56,705 nucleotides of DNA from Ramlibacter sp. (GTDB taxonomy: Bacteria; Pseudomonadota; Gammaproteobacteria; Burkholderiales; Burkholderiaceae_C). Position numbers and translations under genes: made by a program. The stretch covers positions 1 to 56,705 of the forward strand of contig JAQGNJ010000109.1 of NCBI GenBank assembly GCA_028291885.1, in the 5' to 3' direction. The notes beneath the pieces were generated by a model. That model ran no database searches and was not told where the DNA came from. It saw only the letters and a program-made list of their open reading frames with translations. The first letter of the stretch is position 1. The number at the start of each line of letters is the position of its first letter. Positions 42,606-50,952 of the stretch are shown one piece after another.

Positions 42606-43262
42606 ATGAAGAAGACCCTTATCGCCGTGGCCCTCATGGCCACCGGCACTGTGTTCGCGCAGGTGGCCGCCGTGTCGACCGTGAGTGGCATGACGCAGAG
42701 CGCTTCGGCTGCATCCGGTAACCAGGTCAGCAGCGTGGCATCCAACTCGTCGGCGGCCAACTATTCCGGCGCCACCGCGCCTTTTGCAAATGGCGTCTGG
42801 TCCGCAGCAGCCGGCACCACGGCGGAAACCAGCGGCTTCACTCATGCCGCCACGCTCAGCACGGGCACGGGGCCCGGATTCGCCCTGTCGGATGTGATTC
42901 AGAACGGCCGGGCCACCGGAGCGACCGTGGGGACGGCCAGCGGTGCCGGAGGCGGCTCGGGCGGCGTGGTCAATGCGTTCTCCGATGCCCGGGTCGGCAC
43001 CCGGTCCCAGGCAGCTGTCGGCGGCGCGCCCGGTGCGGCCACCGGCACAAGCTTCGCCGTCGCCAAGAACGCTACTGCCGCCAACATCAACGCGCCGGTA
43101 CCGGGGAGCTCGGCCGCCATGGGCGGAACCATCGGCAACGTCGTCCTGAACATGGCAGCCCCGAGCAACGGCTCCGGCGCGGCAGCGTCTTTCGGAACGC
43201 TGGGCTCGGGTTTCGGCGCGATGCAGGGCGGTTTCTTCGGCGGAACCATGACCCGCCCATAA
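42606..43262 (+). CDS. Secreted Ala/Gly/Ser-rich low-complexity protein
   Basis: A 218-residue protein with signal peptide MKKTLIAVALMATGTVFAQ. The mature part has no cysteine and is made almost entirely of Ala, Gly, Ser, Thr, Asn and Val (for example SAASGNQVSSVASNSSAANY and TVGTASGAGGGSGGVVNAFS), ending in a Gly/Phe-rich tail (GSGFGAMQGGFFGGTM). Composition recalls fibre or matrix proteins such as curli-type or silk-like polymers, but no regular repeat length is evident. The start is set at ATG 42606 by the ribosome site; GTG 42597 is an alternative. First gene of the locus. Confidence 0.75.
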   Translation: MKKTLIAVALMATGTVFAQVAAVSTVSGMTQSASAASGNQVSSVASNSSAANYSGATAPFANGVWSAAAGTTAETSGFTHAATLSTGTGPGFALSDVIQNGRATGATVGTASGAGGGSGGVVNAFSDARVGTRSQAAVGGAPGAATGTSFAVAKNATAANINAPVPGSSAAMGGTIGNVVLNMAAPSNGSGAAASFGTLGSGFGAMQGGFFGGTMTRP

Positions 43263-43335
43263 CGACGACCGTCTGCTATCCCGGGGACGGTGCGACCTTC
43301 CCCGGGCTCCAAACATCAACGCGTGGAGAACGACA

Positions 43336-44544
43336 ATGAACAAGCTCTTAGCATTGGCCGTTGTAGCGGCCATAGGTACGGCCCCTCTGGCGCATGCGCA
43401 GTCGACGGCGACATCGGCGCAGACCTCGAATTCGAACTCAAACGCAAGCAACACGGGCACCAACGCATCGACCAACACGTCCGGGGCAAGCGCCAGCCAG
43501 AGTGCGACCTCGGCGTCGAACAACCAGGGCAACACCCAGTGGAACGGCTCCGCGTCGCTGTCCTCGGGCGGCGCCGGCGGCAGCGCCGGCTCCACTGCCG
43601 GGGCCACCGGCGGCAACGTTAGCGCGACCGTCAATCCGGTCACGACGATCCAGTTCACTTCGCCGCCGACCTCGCGGGTGGAGTCCGCCTCGGTGCAGGA
43701 CATGACCTCGCGCATCGAGCAGTCGGGCAAGACCGAGCAGATCCTCAGCGGGACCCGCACCGAAAGGATCGAATACAGCGGGACCACAACAGTGCGGAAC
43801 GTGCCTTCCATGAATGCCCCGCCGCTGACCTCATCGAACGACACCTGCATGGGATCGTGGTCGGCCGGAGTGGCCGTGGCCGGCTTCGGCGCCAGCGGTG
43901 GCAACACCTACACCGACGAGCACTGCAAGCGAATCAAGATGTCGCGCGAGCTGTGGAACAAGGGCATGAAGGCGGCCTCGCTGGCACTCGACTGCATGGA
44001 CCACGACGCCCGTGAGGCGCTCGAACTGACCGGCTTCGTGTGCCCGCAGACCACCCGGGCCCAGCAGCTCGCGGGTGTGCGGGCAACGACAAGCGTCTCG
44101 TCGGCGGTCGTGGTGACCCCGGTCGTTGCGCCGCCGGACCGGCCAGCCCTGCGACCGGTCGCTTACGCCCCGCCCGGGGCCGCCGCCCCGGCAACGCAGG
44201 AATCCGTAGCAGCCGTCCCGGCGCCGGCCAATGTACTGGAGACTCCACCGGTGCCGGCGGTCGCGGCAGCCACGCCCATTCCGCCGGCCGTGAATGTTAC
44301 GCCCGCTGCACCTCCTGCCGCAACGCCGGCAGGGGCTGAAACCGTCCAACCGCCCGCCCCCGGTGCGCCGCCAGCACTCGCGGGTGCAGCCCCGGCCGGC
44401 GACCTCGCCATGCCGATTTCGCTGGCGCGCGCGGGCAAGGCGGTGACCGAATCCGTGACGGTGCGCGTGCTGCAGCAGCCTGCGTCGGCGGACGACGACC
44501 GCGCCGGCCCCGAAGATGTGCTGTCCACCGGTGACGCGCAATGA
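43336..44544 (+). CDS. Secreted protein: Ser/Asn-rich N-terminus, Cys domain, Pro/Ala tail
   Basis: A 402-residue protein with signal peptide MNKLLALAVVAAIGTAPLAHAQ. Residues 23-95 are a Ser/Asn/Thr/Gly low-complexity stretch. About 100-165 is a charged segment. About 170-240 is a compact domain with four cysteines (NDTCMGSWSAG, TYTDEHCKRIKMSRELWN, ALDCMDHD, TGFVCPQT). The rest is Pro/Ala-rich (APPGAAAPAT and following) and ends with a short acidic tail. I have a faint memory of similar Cys domains in proteins encoded near phage or exported-protein genes, but cannot name a family. A GTGGAG ribosome site precedes ATG 43336. Confidence 0.75.
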   Translation: MNKLLALAVVAAIGTAPLAHAQSTATSAQTSNSNSNASNTGTNASTNTSGASASQSATSASNNQGNTQWNGSASLSSGGAGGSAGSTAGATGGNVSATVNPVTTIQFTSPPTSRVESASVQDMTSRIEQSGKTEQILSGTRTERIEYSGTTTVRNVPSMNAPPLTSSNDTCMGSWSAGVAVAGFGASGGNTYTDEHCKRIKMSRELWNKGMKAASLALDCMDHDAREALELTGFVCPQTTRAQQLAGVRATTSVSSAVVVTPVVAPPDRPALRPVAYAPPGAAAPATQESVAAVPAPANVLETPPVPAVAAATPIPPAVNVTPAAPPAATPAGAETVQPPAPGAPPALAGAAPAGDLAMPISLARAGKAVTESVTVRVLQQPASADDDRAGPEDVLSTGDAQ

Positions 44545-45035
44545 ACCCGGCCGCTAAACTCATCGCGCTGGCATGCGCACTGTGGCTCGGGGCCTCCTGC
44601 GCCCAGGTCCGTATCGGCCGCGCCGTGCTGGGCTCCGGCGAACCGGGCACGACCGGGCTCGAAAACGCGTCGGCGGTCGCCAACGACATCTACCACGCGC
44701 CCCAGTACCTGCCCGGCTCGCCGACAGCGGCAACCATCTATCCGCGCGTGCTGGAACTGCCGTGCCATGCGGCCGAAGGCGAAACGCACTGCGCCGGCTA
44801 CAACTGGTCGCCGCGCATGGGGCGCGCCGAATACCTGTTCTTCACCCCAGTGCCGGTGCCTGCTGTCCCAGTGGCCATGGTGCAACCGGTGGAGCCGCCG
44901 GCGCAAGCCGATCCGGTCCCGGTGCCCGCCGTCGCGCCCGCGTCCGATCTCGTGCTGACGCGCAGCATTGCGCCTCTTCCAGAAAAAAGAGAAAGGCCCA
45001 AGCAACGAGCGGGGATCAAACGCGACCGCCAGTAA
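44541..45035 (+). CDS. Small secreted Cys/Pro-containing protein
   Basis: A 164-residue protein whose ATG overlaps the previous stop (ATGA). It has a signal peptide MNPAAKLIALACALWLGASCAQ, then a short globular part with two cysteines (LELPCHAAEGETHCAGYNW) and a Pro/Val-rich tail (VPVPAVPVAMVQPVEPPAQA). It ends in a basic segment (EKRERPKQRAGIKRDRQ). The coupling to the preceding gene suggests the two products work together, perhaps as a complex. No family recognised. Confidence 0.7.
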   Translation: MNPAAKLIALACALWLGASCAQVRIGRAVLGSGEPGTTGLENASAVANDIYHAPQYLPGSPTAATIYPRVLELPCHAAEGETHCAGYNWSPRMGRAEYLFFTPVPVPAVPVAMVQPVEPPAQADPVPVPAVAPASDLVLTRSIAPLPEKRERPKQRAGIKRDRQ

Positions 45036-45082
45036 GGCTTTGTTGTCCGGCCCGGGGATCCACGCCACAAGCCCGGGTTGTT

Positions 45083-45111
45083 GCCCTGAGACCTGGTCTC
45101 AGGGGCTTTTT
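45083..45111 (+). terminator. Rho-independent terminator
   Basis: The stem CCCTGAGAC (45084-45092) pairs with GTCTCAGGG (45096-45104) over a 3-base loop, followed by GC and five T's. The next gene's ribosome site (GGAGAG) begins right after the T run, so some transcription must read through or start close by. It divides the three secreted-protein genes from the polymer-synthesis genes. Confidence 0.85.
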
Positions 45112-45121
45112 GGAGAGCGCC

Positions 45122-45331
45122 ATGCAACAGGAACCATCACCACGGGGTGGCCCGCACGCAACGGCCGCCTGCGTCACCAACCGCCAGCGCCTTGCCCGCT
45201 ATGACCGGCTGATCGAGCGCGCCGAGGAGCGCGCGGAATATGCCGGCAGCCTCGCGACCCGCCGTAGGTACCTGCATCTGATGCTGCGCCTGCAAGAGCG
45301 CGCACTGCGCGCGGTCACCCGCTGCAGGTGA
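45122..45331 (+). CDS. Small charged helical protein
   Basis: A 69-residue protein from ATG 45122, with GGAGAG 5 bases before it. After a short polar lead it is a single very basic/acidic amphipathic helix (NRQRLARYDRLIERAEERAE, then RRRYLHLMLRLQERALRAV). There is no signal peptide, so it is probably cytosolic, possibly self-associating or membrane-surface binding. Its GTGA end overlaps a potential start of the following frame. No family recognised. Confidence 0.6.
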   Translation: MQQEPSPRGGPHATAACVTNRQRLARYDRLIERAEERAEYAGSLATRRRYLHLMLRLQERALRAVTRCR

Positions 45332-45372
45332 GCCGGCGAGGACAAACGATGACCGCAGCACGGGAGAACAAC

Positions 45373-45813
45373 ATGAAGACATCGATCGGCCTGCTGCTCG
45401 CGCTGGTCAGCTCGGCCACCGTCGCCGGGCTGGGCAGCCGGGCCGCGCCGTCATCCGCTTTCCCTTCCCCTTCCGCTTCCGCCTGGACGCTGGCGCCCAG
45501 GGCGATTCCTGACGTCTATTCGACCACCGTCACGATCGAAGCGGGAACCGAGATCCGTCAGTATGTCAATCGTGACGGGCTGGTCTTTGCGGTGGCCTGG
45601 TGCGGACCCGACCTGCCCGACATGCGCGACCTGCTCGGCGCGCATGTCGGCGCCCTGCTGGCGCGTGGCCAGCGCAGCGGCCAGTTCACCCACCTGCGGC
45701 TGCAGGCTGGCGGCGTGGTGATCGTCTCCGGCGGGCGGATCGGCGCCTTCGATGGCAAGGCCTGGGTCCCGGAGCTGCTGCCGGCCGGGTTCTCGATCGA
45801 CGAGATCCGCTGA
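45373..45813 (+). CDS. DUF2844-family secreted protein
   Basis: A 146-residue protein from ATG 45373 (GGGAGA ribosome site); an upstream GTG at 45328 is in frame but poorly placed. It has a signal peptide MKTSIGLLLALVSSATVAG. The conserved part reads IRQYVNRDGLVFAVAWCGPDLPDMRDLLGAH and ends with a small beta-rich region, matching DUF2844. Family function is unknown. It is followed directly by a DUF3443 gene, a pairing I have seen associated in Burkholderiales. Confidence 0.8.
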   Translation: MKTSIGLLLALVSSATVAGLGSRAAPSSAFPSPSASAWTLAPRAIPDVYSTTVTIEAGTEIRQYVNRDGLVFAVAWCGPDLPDMRDLLGAHVGALLARGQRSGQFTHLRLQAGGVVIVSGGRIGAFDGKAWVPELLPAGFSIDEIR

Positions 45814-45823
45814 GGAACGGCCA

Positions 45824-47251
45824 ATGAACCGGTTCAGCAAAATGTGTGCGAGCTGCGGCGTCGCGATGGTACTGGCCGGCGTCGCCCTGTTGGCTGGCTG
45901 CGGCGGAGGCTCGCCGGCCGGGCCGGCGCCGCAGCCGACGTTAGCCATCACGGTGGCGCCGCCAAAGGTCGCCGCGGGCGAGGCTGCCGTTCTCACCTGG
46001 TCCTCGCCGGGCTCCAGCGAATGTGCCGCCTCTGGTGCCTGGTCGGGTCCGCAGGCACCATCGGGCGCGCTCACGCTGTCGGCCGGAAGCCCGGGCCGGC
46101 AGTCCTTCTCGATCCGCTGCAGCGGATCCGGGGGTTCGGTCGCGGGCACGGCAGTGTTGTCGGTGCTGGCTGCGCCAGCGGCCCCCGGGACCAACGTGAT
46201 GCAGGTGGTCGTGGACCGCGGGCCCGTGGGGACCTCTTTCAACATGCCCTTCGTCAGTGTCACGGTGTGTGTCCCGGGCCAGGCGACCTGCCGCACGGTC
46301 GATCGCGTCCTGGTCGATACCGGTTCGGTCGGGTTGAGGCTGATGGCCGCGACACTGGACATCACGCCCATGCTGCCGGCGGTCGCCACCGAGACCGGGG
46401 CCGCAGCCGGCGCCTGCGGGCAGTTCGTCAGCGGCTTCAGCTGGGGTTCGCTGCGGCGTGCCGACGTCCAGCTGGGCGGCGCCGTCGCCGCCGCCATCCC
46501 GATCCAGCTGGTCTCGGACCCGTCCGCACCCTACGCCGCCATCCCGACCGCCTGCAGCAACATCGGCTTCAATCAGGGAACGGCTATCGCCCTGGGCGCG
46601 AACGGCATCCTGGGCGTCGGTCTTTTCCTGCACGATTGCGCTGAGCGCTGTGTTGCCAGCACCGTGCAGCGGACCTACTACGGTTGCGACGCGGCCGGCT
46701 GCGTGGTCAGCGCGCTGCCGCTCGAGTCGCAGCTGAGCAACCCTGTCGCATCGCTGGCGGGCCACGACAACGGCCTTTCGATCACCCTGCCGCCGGTGCC
46801 TGCGGGGGGCGCCAGTGCGGTGGTCGGGACGCTGACTTTTGGCCTGGGGACCGCCCCCAACAACCAGCTCGCGGGCGCGACGATCCATCCGACCGATCGG
46901 CTGGGCTACTTCACCACGGTCTACAAAGGGCGCGCGTACAGCCGCTCCTTCATCGACTCGGGATCGAACGGCATCTTCTTCGACGACCCGGACCTGCCGG
47001 TCTGCGGCGACTTCTACTGTCCGCGGGAGTCATTGCTGCTGACCGCCAGCACCGGCGCGGCCACCGTCAGCTTCACCATCGACAACATCGCCCTGCTGAC
47101 TGCCGGGACGTCCGCGCTGCACGCAGCCGGTCCCTACGGCCTGTCGCAGAACTTCGACTGGGGACTGCCCTTCTTCTTCGGCCGTACGGTCGCCCTGGCA
47201 CTTTCCGGGGCCGCGACCCCGTCCGGCTCCGGCCCGTACTGGGCTTACTGA
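45824..47251 (+). CDS. DUF3443 lipoprotein with pepsin-like active-site motifs
   Basis: A 475-residue lipoprotein from ATG 45824. The lipobox is LLAGC with Cys26. Residues 40-125 look like an Ig-like beta domain (APPKVAAGEAAVLTWSSPGS). The main domain has VDRVLVDTGSVGLRL (Asp165), ANGILGVGLF (Gly264) and RSFIDSGSNGIFF (Asp378). These are the two D[TS]GS catalytic motifs and the hydrophobic-hydrophobic-Gly motif of pepsin-fold aspartic peptidases, at pepsin-like spacing (about 99 and 114 residues). Several cysteine pairs suit the periplasm or cell surface. It starts 10 bases after DUF2844. Protease activity is inference. Confidence 0.85.
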   Translation: MNRFSKMCASCGVAMVLAGVALLAGCGGGSPAGPAPQPTLAITVAPPKVAAGEAAVLTWSSPGSSECAASGAWSGPQAPSGALTLSAGSPGRQSFSIRCSGSGGSVAGTAVLSVLAAPAAPGTNVMQVVVDRGPVGTSFNMPFVSVTVCVPGQATCRTVDRVLVDTGSVGLRLMAATLDITPMLPAVATETGAAAGACGQFVSGFSWGSLRRADVQLGGAVAAAIPIQLVSDPSAPYAAIPTACSNIGFNQGTAIALGANGILGVGLFLHDCAERCVASTVQRTYYGCDAAGCVVSALPLESQLSNPVASLAGHDNGLSITLPPVPAGGASAVVGTLTFGLGTAPNNQLAGATIHPTDRLGYFTTVYKGRAYSRSFIDSGSNGIFFDDPDLPVCGDFYCPRESLLLTASTGAATVSFTIDNIALLTAGTSALHAAGPYGLSQNFDWGLPFFFGRTVALALSGAATPSGSGPYWAY

Positions 47252-47291
47252 CCGCGAAATCCAGACACCGTCAACAACCAAGGAAAACAGC

Positions 47292-48467
47292 ATGAGAAAC
47301 CTGAGTCACAGCGAAACCGCTGCCGGCGCCGGCAGCCATGGCAGCACCGTCCGCAAGCCGATCCTGATCGTCGCCGGAACGCGGCCGGAGATCATCAAGC
47401 TGGCGCCGCTCTATCACGCCCTGCTGGAATCGCCCTGGGCCGAAGTGCACTGGCTGCACACCGGGCAGCACGACGGCATGGCCACGCCCATCCTCGGCTG
47501 CTTCGACATCGTTCCGGACATCGTCCTGCGGCGCACCGGGGGCAGCCTGCAGGCTTTCGCGGTCGGCTGCCGGCAGCAACTCGACCTCGTGATGATGTCC
47601 AGGCCGTGGTCGCTGGTGATCGTCCAGGGCGATACCGAAAGCGCATTCCTCGGCGCCCTGGCGGCGTTCTACAACCGGGTCCCGCTCGCGCATGTCGAGG
47701 CCGGACTGCGCACCTACAACATGGACCGCCCTTTCCCCGAGGAAGGCCTGCGCCAGATGATCAGCCGCATTGCCAGCTTCCACTTTGCACCCACCCTGCG
47801 TTCGCACGCGGCCCTGTTGTCCGAGGGCATCGACGACGCCACCATCCACATGACCGGCAACACCGTGATCGACGCCCAGCAATGGACCTGTAGCCGGCAC
47901 GGCATCCAGCGTTGCGTGGACGGCCGCGGCCAGCTGCTGGTGACGGCTCACCGGCGTGAGAACTGGGGCAATGACCTGGCGGAGATCTGCCATGCGATCG
48001 CCGAGATCGCGGCCGAGATCCCGCAGTTGCGGGTGCTGTTTCCGGTCCACCTGAACCCGGTGGTGCGCGGCCCGGTCCAGGCCATCCTGGGCGGCGTCGC
48101 CAACGTCACACTGACGGAGCCGCTCGACTACCCCGGCATGCAGCAGGCCCTGGCCAACGCCTGGCTGGTGCTTACGGACTCGGGCGGCCTTCAGGAAGAA
48201 GCGCCCACCTATGGCGTCCCGGTCCTGGTCCTGCGCGAGGAGACCGAGCGGCCCGAGGCGGTGGAAGCGGGCTGTGCCGCCCTTGTCGGCCCGACGCACG
48301 CGGCCATCGTGCGGCAGGTACGGCGTCTTTGGATGGATGCCGACGCTTACGGGCGTATGTCACGGTCAGCCAACCCATTCGGCGACGGCACCGCGTCGCG
48401 CCAGATCTTCGACCTGCTGGAGGACGCCCTGGTCGGGTCGCCGCGGCTGATCGCCCAGACTGCCTGA
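47292..48467 (+). CDS. wecB: UDP-N-acetylglucosamine 2-epimerase, non-hydrolysing
   Basis: A 391-residue WecB/MnaA-family enzyme that interconverts UDP-GlcNAc and UDP-ManNAc in the cytosol. Landmarks are VAGTRPEIIKLAPL, LHTGQHDG, VIVQGDTESAFLGA, VPLAHVEAGLRTYN, FPEEGLRQMISRIA, MTGNTVIDA, LVTAHRRENWG and LTDSGGLQEEAPTYGVPVLVLREETERPE (in parts). It carries a 20-residue N-terminal extension before the Rossmann strand. The next gene is a polysaccharide synthase 17 bases on, so it should provide the amino-sugar donor. Confidence 0.94.
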   Translation: MRNLSHSETAAGAGSHGSTVRKPILIVAGTRPEIIKLAPLYHALLESPWAEVHWLHTGQHDGMATPILGCFDIVPDIVLRRTGGSLQAFAVGCRQQLDLVMMSRPWSLVIVQGDTESAFLGALAAFYNRVPLAHVEAGLRTYNMDRPFPEEGLRQMISRIASFHFAPTLRSHAALLSEGIDDATIHMTGNTVIDAQQWTCSRHGIQRCVDGRGQLLVTAHRRENWGNDLAEICHAIAEIAAEIPQLRVLFPVHLNPVVRGPVQAILGGVANVTLTEPLDYPGMQQALANAWLVLTDSGGLQEEAPTYGVPVLVLREETERPEAVEAGCAALVGPTHAAIVRQVRRLWMDADAYGRMSRSANPFGDGTASRQIFDLLEDALVGSPRLIAQTA

Positions 48468-48484
48468 CGCCGCGGGAGACTGAA

Positions 48485-49915
48485 ATGAACGTCCCCGCCT
48501 TTGAGCGCGGCGAACGCCGACGGACTACGCTGGCTACGCCAGGCGTGCGCCGCCTGCTGCGCACCCTGGTTGGCGGCGTCGTGCCGCTGGTCTGGCTGCA
48601 GCCCGCCAACCCGACCGGGGAGCAGCGAGGCACCGCCCTGGGCGCGGGCGACCTGACAGCAGCGCTGCTCGTGGCCTCGCTGGTGCTGATCCTGCTGGTG
48701 ATGGCCGTGTACGGGATCCGCCACCTGGTGTTCACGATCAACCGGCTGGCGGCAAGGCAGCGCCACCCCTACATCGACGTTGCGGTTGCCAGCTGGCCGG
48801 TGATCACCGTCTTCATTGCCGCCCACAATGAGGAGAAGGTGATTGCCGGCTGCATCGATGCGCTGCTGGCCAGCGACTATCCGCGCGGGCAGCTCAGGAT
48901 CGTCCCGGTCAACGACCGGTCGACCGACGGCACCCGGGCCATCGTCGACGACTACGCCGCCCGCTTCCCGGAACGGATCTCGCCGTTCCACCGCAGTGCC
49001 GGGAAGGCTGGCAAGGCCGCCGCGCTGAAGGATGCGTTGCGCTATGCCCAGGGCGACATCGCGATCATGTTCGACGCCGACTACATCCCGGGCGCCGGGC
49101 TTCTCAAGCAGCTGGTGGCGCCGTTCTTCGACCCCGAGGTCGGGGCCGTCATGGGCCGCGTCGTGCCGATCAACTGCGGCCGCAATCTGCTGACGCGCCT
49201 GCTCGACCTGGAGCGTTCGGCCGGCTACCAGGTCGATCAGCAGGCGCGCATGAACCTGAACCTGCTGCCGCAGTACGGCGGCACCGTCGGCGGCGTGCGA
49301 CTGTCCGCGGTCCACGCCGTCGGCGGCTTGCGCGACGATACGCTGGCCGAGGACACCGACATCACCGTGCGGCTGATGCTGCATGGCTGGAAGACCGTTT
49401 ACAGCAACCGCTCCGAATGCTACGAGGAGGTGCCGGAGGAGTGGACGGTGCGCATCGGCCAGGTCAAGCGCTGGGCCAAGGGCCACAACCAGGTGCTGGC
49501 GCGCTACCTCGGGCGCTTCGCCACCAGCCCCCACCTCACGCTGATGCAGCGGATCGACGGCGTGCTCCTGCTGTTCGTGTTCGTGCTGCCGCTGCTGATG
49601 TTGGCAGGCTGGGTGCTGGCGCTCTGCCTGTATTTCGTCGGGGGCGCAAATCTGCTGGCGCCGGTGGTTCCGCTGTTTGCCGTGATGGTGTACGGCACCC
49701 TCGGAAACTTCGCCGCCTTCTACGAAATCATCGCAGCGGTGGTGCTGGACGGCAACCGCAAGCGGCTGCGCCTGCTGCCACTGAACCTGCTGGGGTTCAC
49801 CGTCAGCCTGTTCGCGATCTCGGACGCTGCCGTCAGCCTGATGCTCGACCGCGTGTTGCGGCGCGAGCTGGTGTGGACCAAGACCATCCGCTACCGCACC
49901 GCGGAGGCCAAATGA
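48485..49915 (+). CDS. Membrane GT2 family processive glycosyltransferase
   Basis: A 476-residue inner-membrane synthase. An N-terminal helix (LTAALLVASLVLILLVMAVY) precedes a GT-A catalytic domain with FIAAHNEEKVI, VNDRSTDGT, IMFDADYIPG (metal DxD), LAEDTDITVRL (base) and QVKRWAKGH (QxxRW). Three or four helices follow the domain. These are the marks of processive synthases such as PgaC, NodC, HasA and BcsA. With WecB upstream, an N-acetylmannosamine or N-acetylglucosamine polymer is likely. No PilZ domain is present. The stop overlaps the next start as ATGA. Confidence 0.92.
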   Translation: MNVPAFERGERRRTTLATPGVRRLLRTLVGGVVPLVWLQPANPTGEQRGTALGAGDLTAALLVASLVLILLVMAVYGIRHLVFTINRLAARQRHPYIDVAVASWPVITVFIAAHNEEKVIAGCIDALLASDYPRGQLRIVPVNDRSTDGTRAIVDDYAARFPERISPFHRSAGKAGKAAALKDALRYAQGDIAIMFDADYIPGAGLLKQLVAPFFDPEVGAVMGRVVPINCGRNLLTRLLDLERSAGYQVDQQARMNLNLLPQYGGTVGGVRLSAVHAVGGLRDDTLAEDTDITVRLMLHGWKTVYSNRSECYEEVPEEWTVRIGQVKRWAKGHNQVLARYLGRFATSPHLTLMQRIDGVLLLFVFVLPLLMLAGWVLALCLYFVGGANLLAPVVPLFAVMVYGTLGNFAAFYEIIAAVVLDGNRKRLRLLPLNLLGFTVSLFAISDAAVSLMLDRVLRRELVWTKTIRYRTAEAK

Positions 49916-50952
49916 ACTGGTCGTTCGCGCTGGCACTGGCGGCCTTCCTGACGGTCACCGGCGGGCTGCTCGCGCTGCTTTTCATCCCGGTCGTGCGCGA
50001 GTGGCGCCGCCCCACCGACGCCGCCGCACTGGGGATCGCCGCCGAATATACGACCGACATCGAGCATTTCGCCAAACGCTTCCAGGCCAGGGCGCTCGCC
50101 GCCCTGCGCAATCCCGGTGCGGCGAACGGCTTCGGCTTCTTCAACGGCTCGCCAAGTCAGCTTGCGTCCGATGCCAGCCGGCCGCTGATCGCGAGGAGCG
50201 ACCTTGATTCGGCGAAGGCCTTGAGGGTGCACCAGCCACTCTATATTGCAGGCCGGTTGCGGGCCGGGGGCGGCAGCAGGTTCTCGGCGTTGTACGTCGC
50301 CGGCGACCTGGATCTGGGCTGCGACTCCTGCATCACCCAGTGGGCCCATGCCGAAGGCGTTGCCCGACTGCGTGAGCAGTGTGGCGCCGTGGGCCGGCTG
50401 TCGGCCGGCGTCGCAGTCGAACTCGCCGGCGGCTGCTGGTTCGAGCGGATCCGTGCCCCGCTGGTGCGTGCCGGGGGTGCGGGGGCCGACCGGCTCGCCC
50501 CGAACCTGTTCGCGCCGCAGCTGTGCGCCAGCATGTTGGAGCTTCCCGGCGCCGTGCAGCAGTCCGCCTCCACCTACTTGGTGGACGGCGACTGCGCGCT
50601 GCCCCCCGGGCGGCGCTTCACCGGGTCCCTGGTGGTGCGGGGCTTCCTCACCATCGACGCCCACACGACGGTGGTCGGCGACATCAAGGCCCGCGACGGT
50701 GTCCGCATCGGCCACCGCGCCGTGGTCGAAGGCGCGGTGACCTGCGGCAGCCGCGTCTATGTGCTGCCGGAGGCCCGGGCCTTCGGACCGCTGGTGTGCG
50801 AATCGGACGTGCGGGTCGGCGCGCGCGCGGTGGTCGGCTTGCCATCGGCGCCGACCACACTCAGCGCCCGCACCATCATCCTGGAGCCGGGCGCACTGGT
50901 GCATGGCGAGATTCGGGCCTGGGTGCTGGGCATGGTCAAGGCCCCGGCATGA
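49912..50952 (+). CDS. Membrane-anchored bactofilin-like (polymer-forming) protein
   Basis: A 346-residue protein. An N-terminal helix (FALALAAFLTVTGGLLALLF) anchors it. The middle (residues about 90-220) has repeated short strands and several cysteines. The C-terminal third (FTGSLVVRGFLTIDAHTTVV, GDIKARDGVRIGHRAVVEGA, SARTIILEPGALVHGEIRAW) has the rising hydrophobic hexapeptide rhythm of bactofilin or DUF342 beta-helices. Bactofilins form filaments that place envelope enzymes, so this may scaffold the synthase. It is coupled by ATGA on both sides. The assignment rests on repeat pattern only. Confidence 0.7.
   Translation: MNWSFALALAAFLTVTGGLLALLFIPVVREWRRPTDAAALGIAAEYTTDIEHFAKRFQARALAALRNPGAANGFGFFNGSPSQLASDASRPLIARSDLDSAKALRVHQPLYIAGRLRAGGGSRFSALYVAGDLDLGCDSCITQWAHAEGVARLREQCGAVGRLSAGVAVELAGGCWFERIRAPLVRAGGAGADRLAPNLFAPQLCASMLELPGAVQQSASTYLVDGDCALPPGRRFTGSLVVRGFLTIDAHTTVVGDIKARDGVRIGHRAVVEGAVTCGSRVYVLPEARAFGPLVCESDVRVGARAVVGLPSAPTTLSARTIILEPGALVHGEIRAWVLGMVKAPA

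Noticed and set aside
42597-45035. Prophage or phage structural genes, suggested by low-complexity secreted proteins
   Set aside because: No capsid, tail, terminase, integrase or lysis genes are nearby; each protein has a signal peptide and the neighbours are polysaccharide genes.
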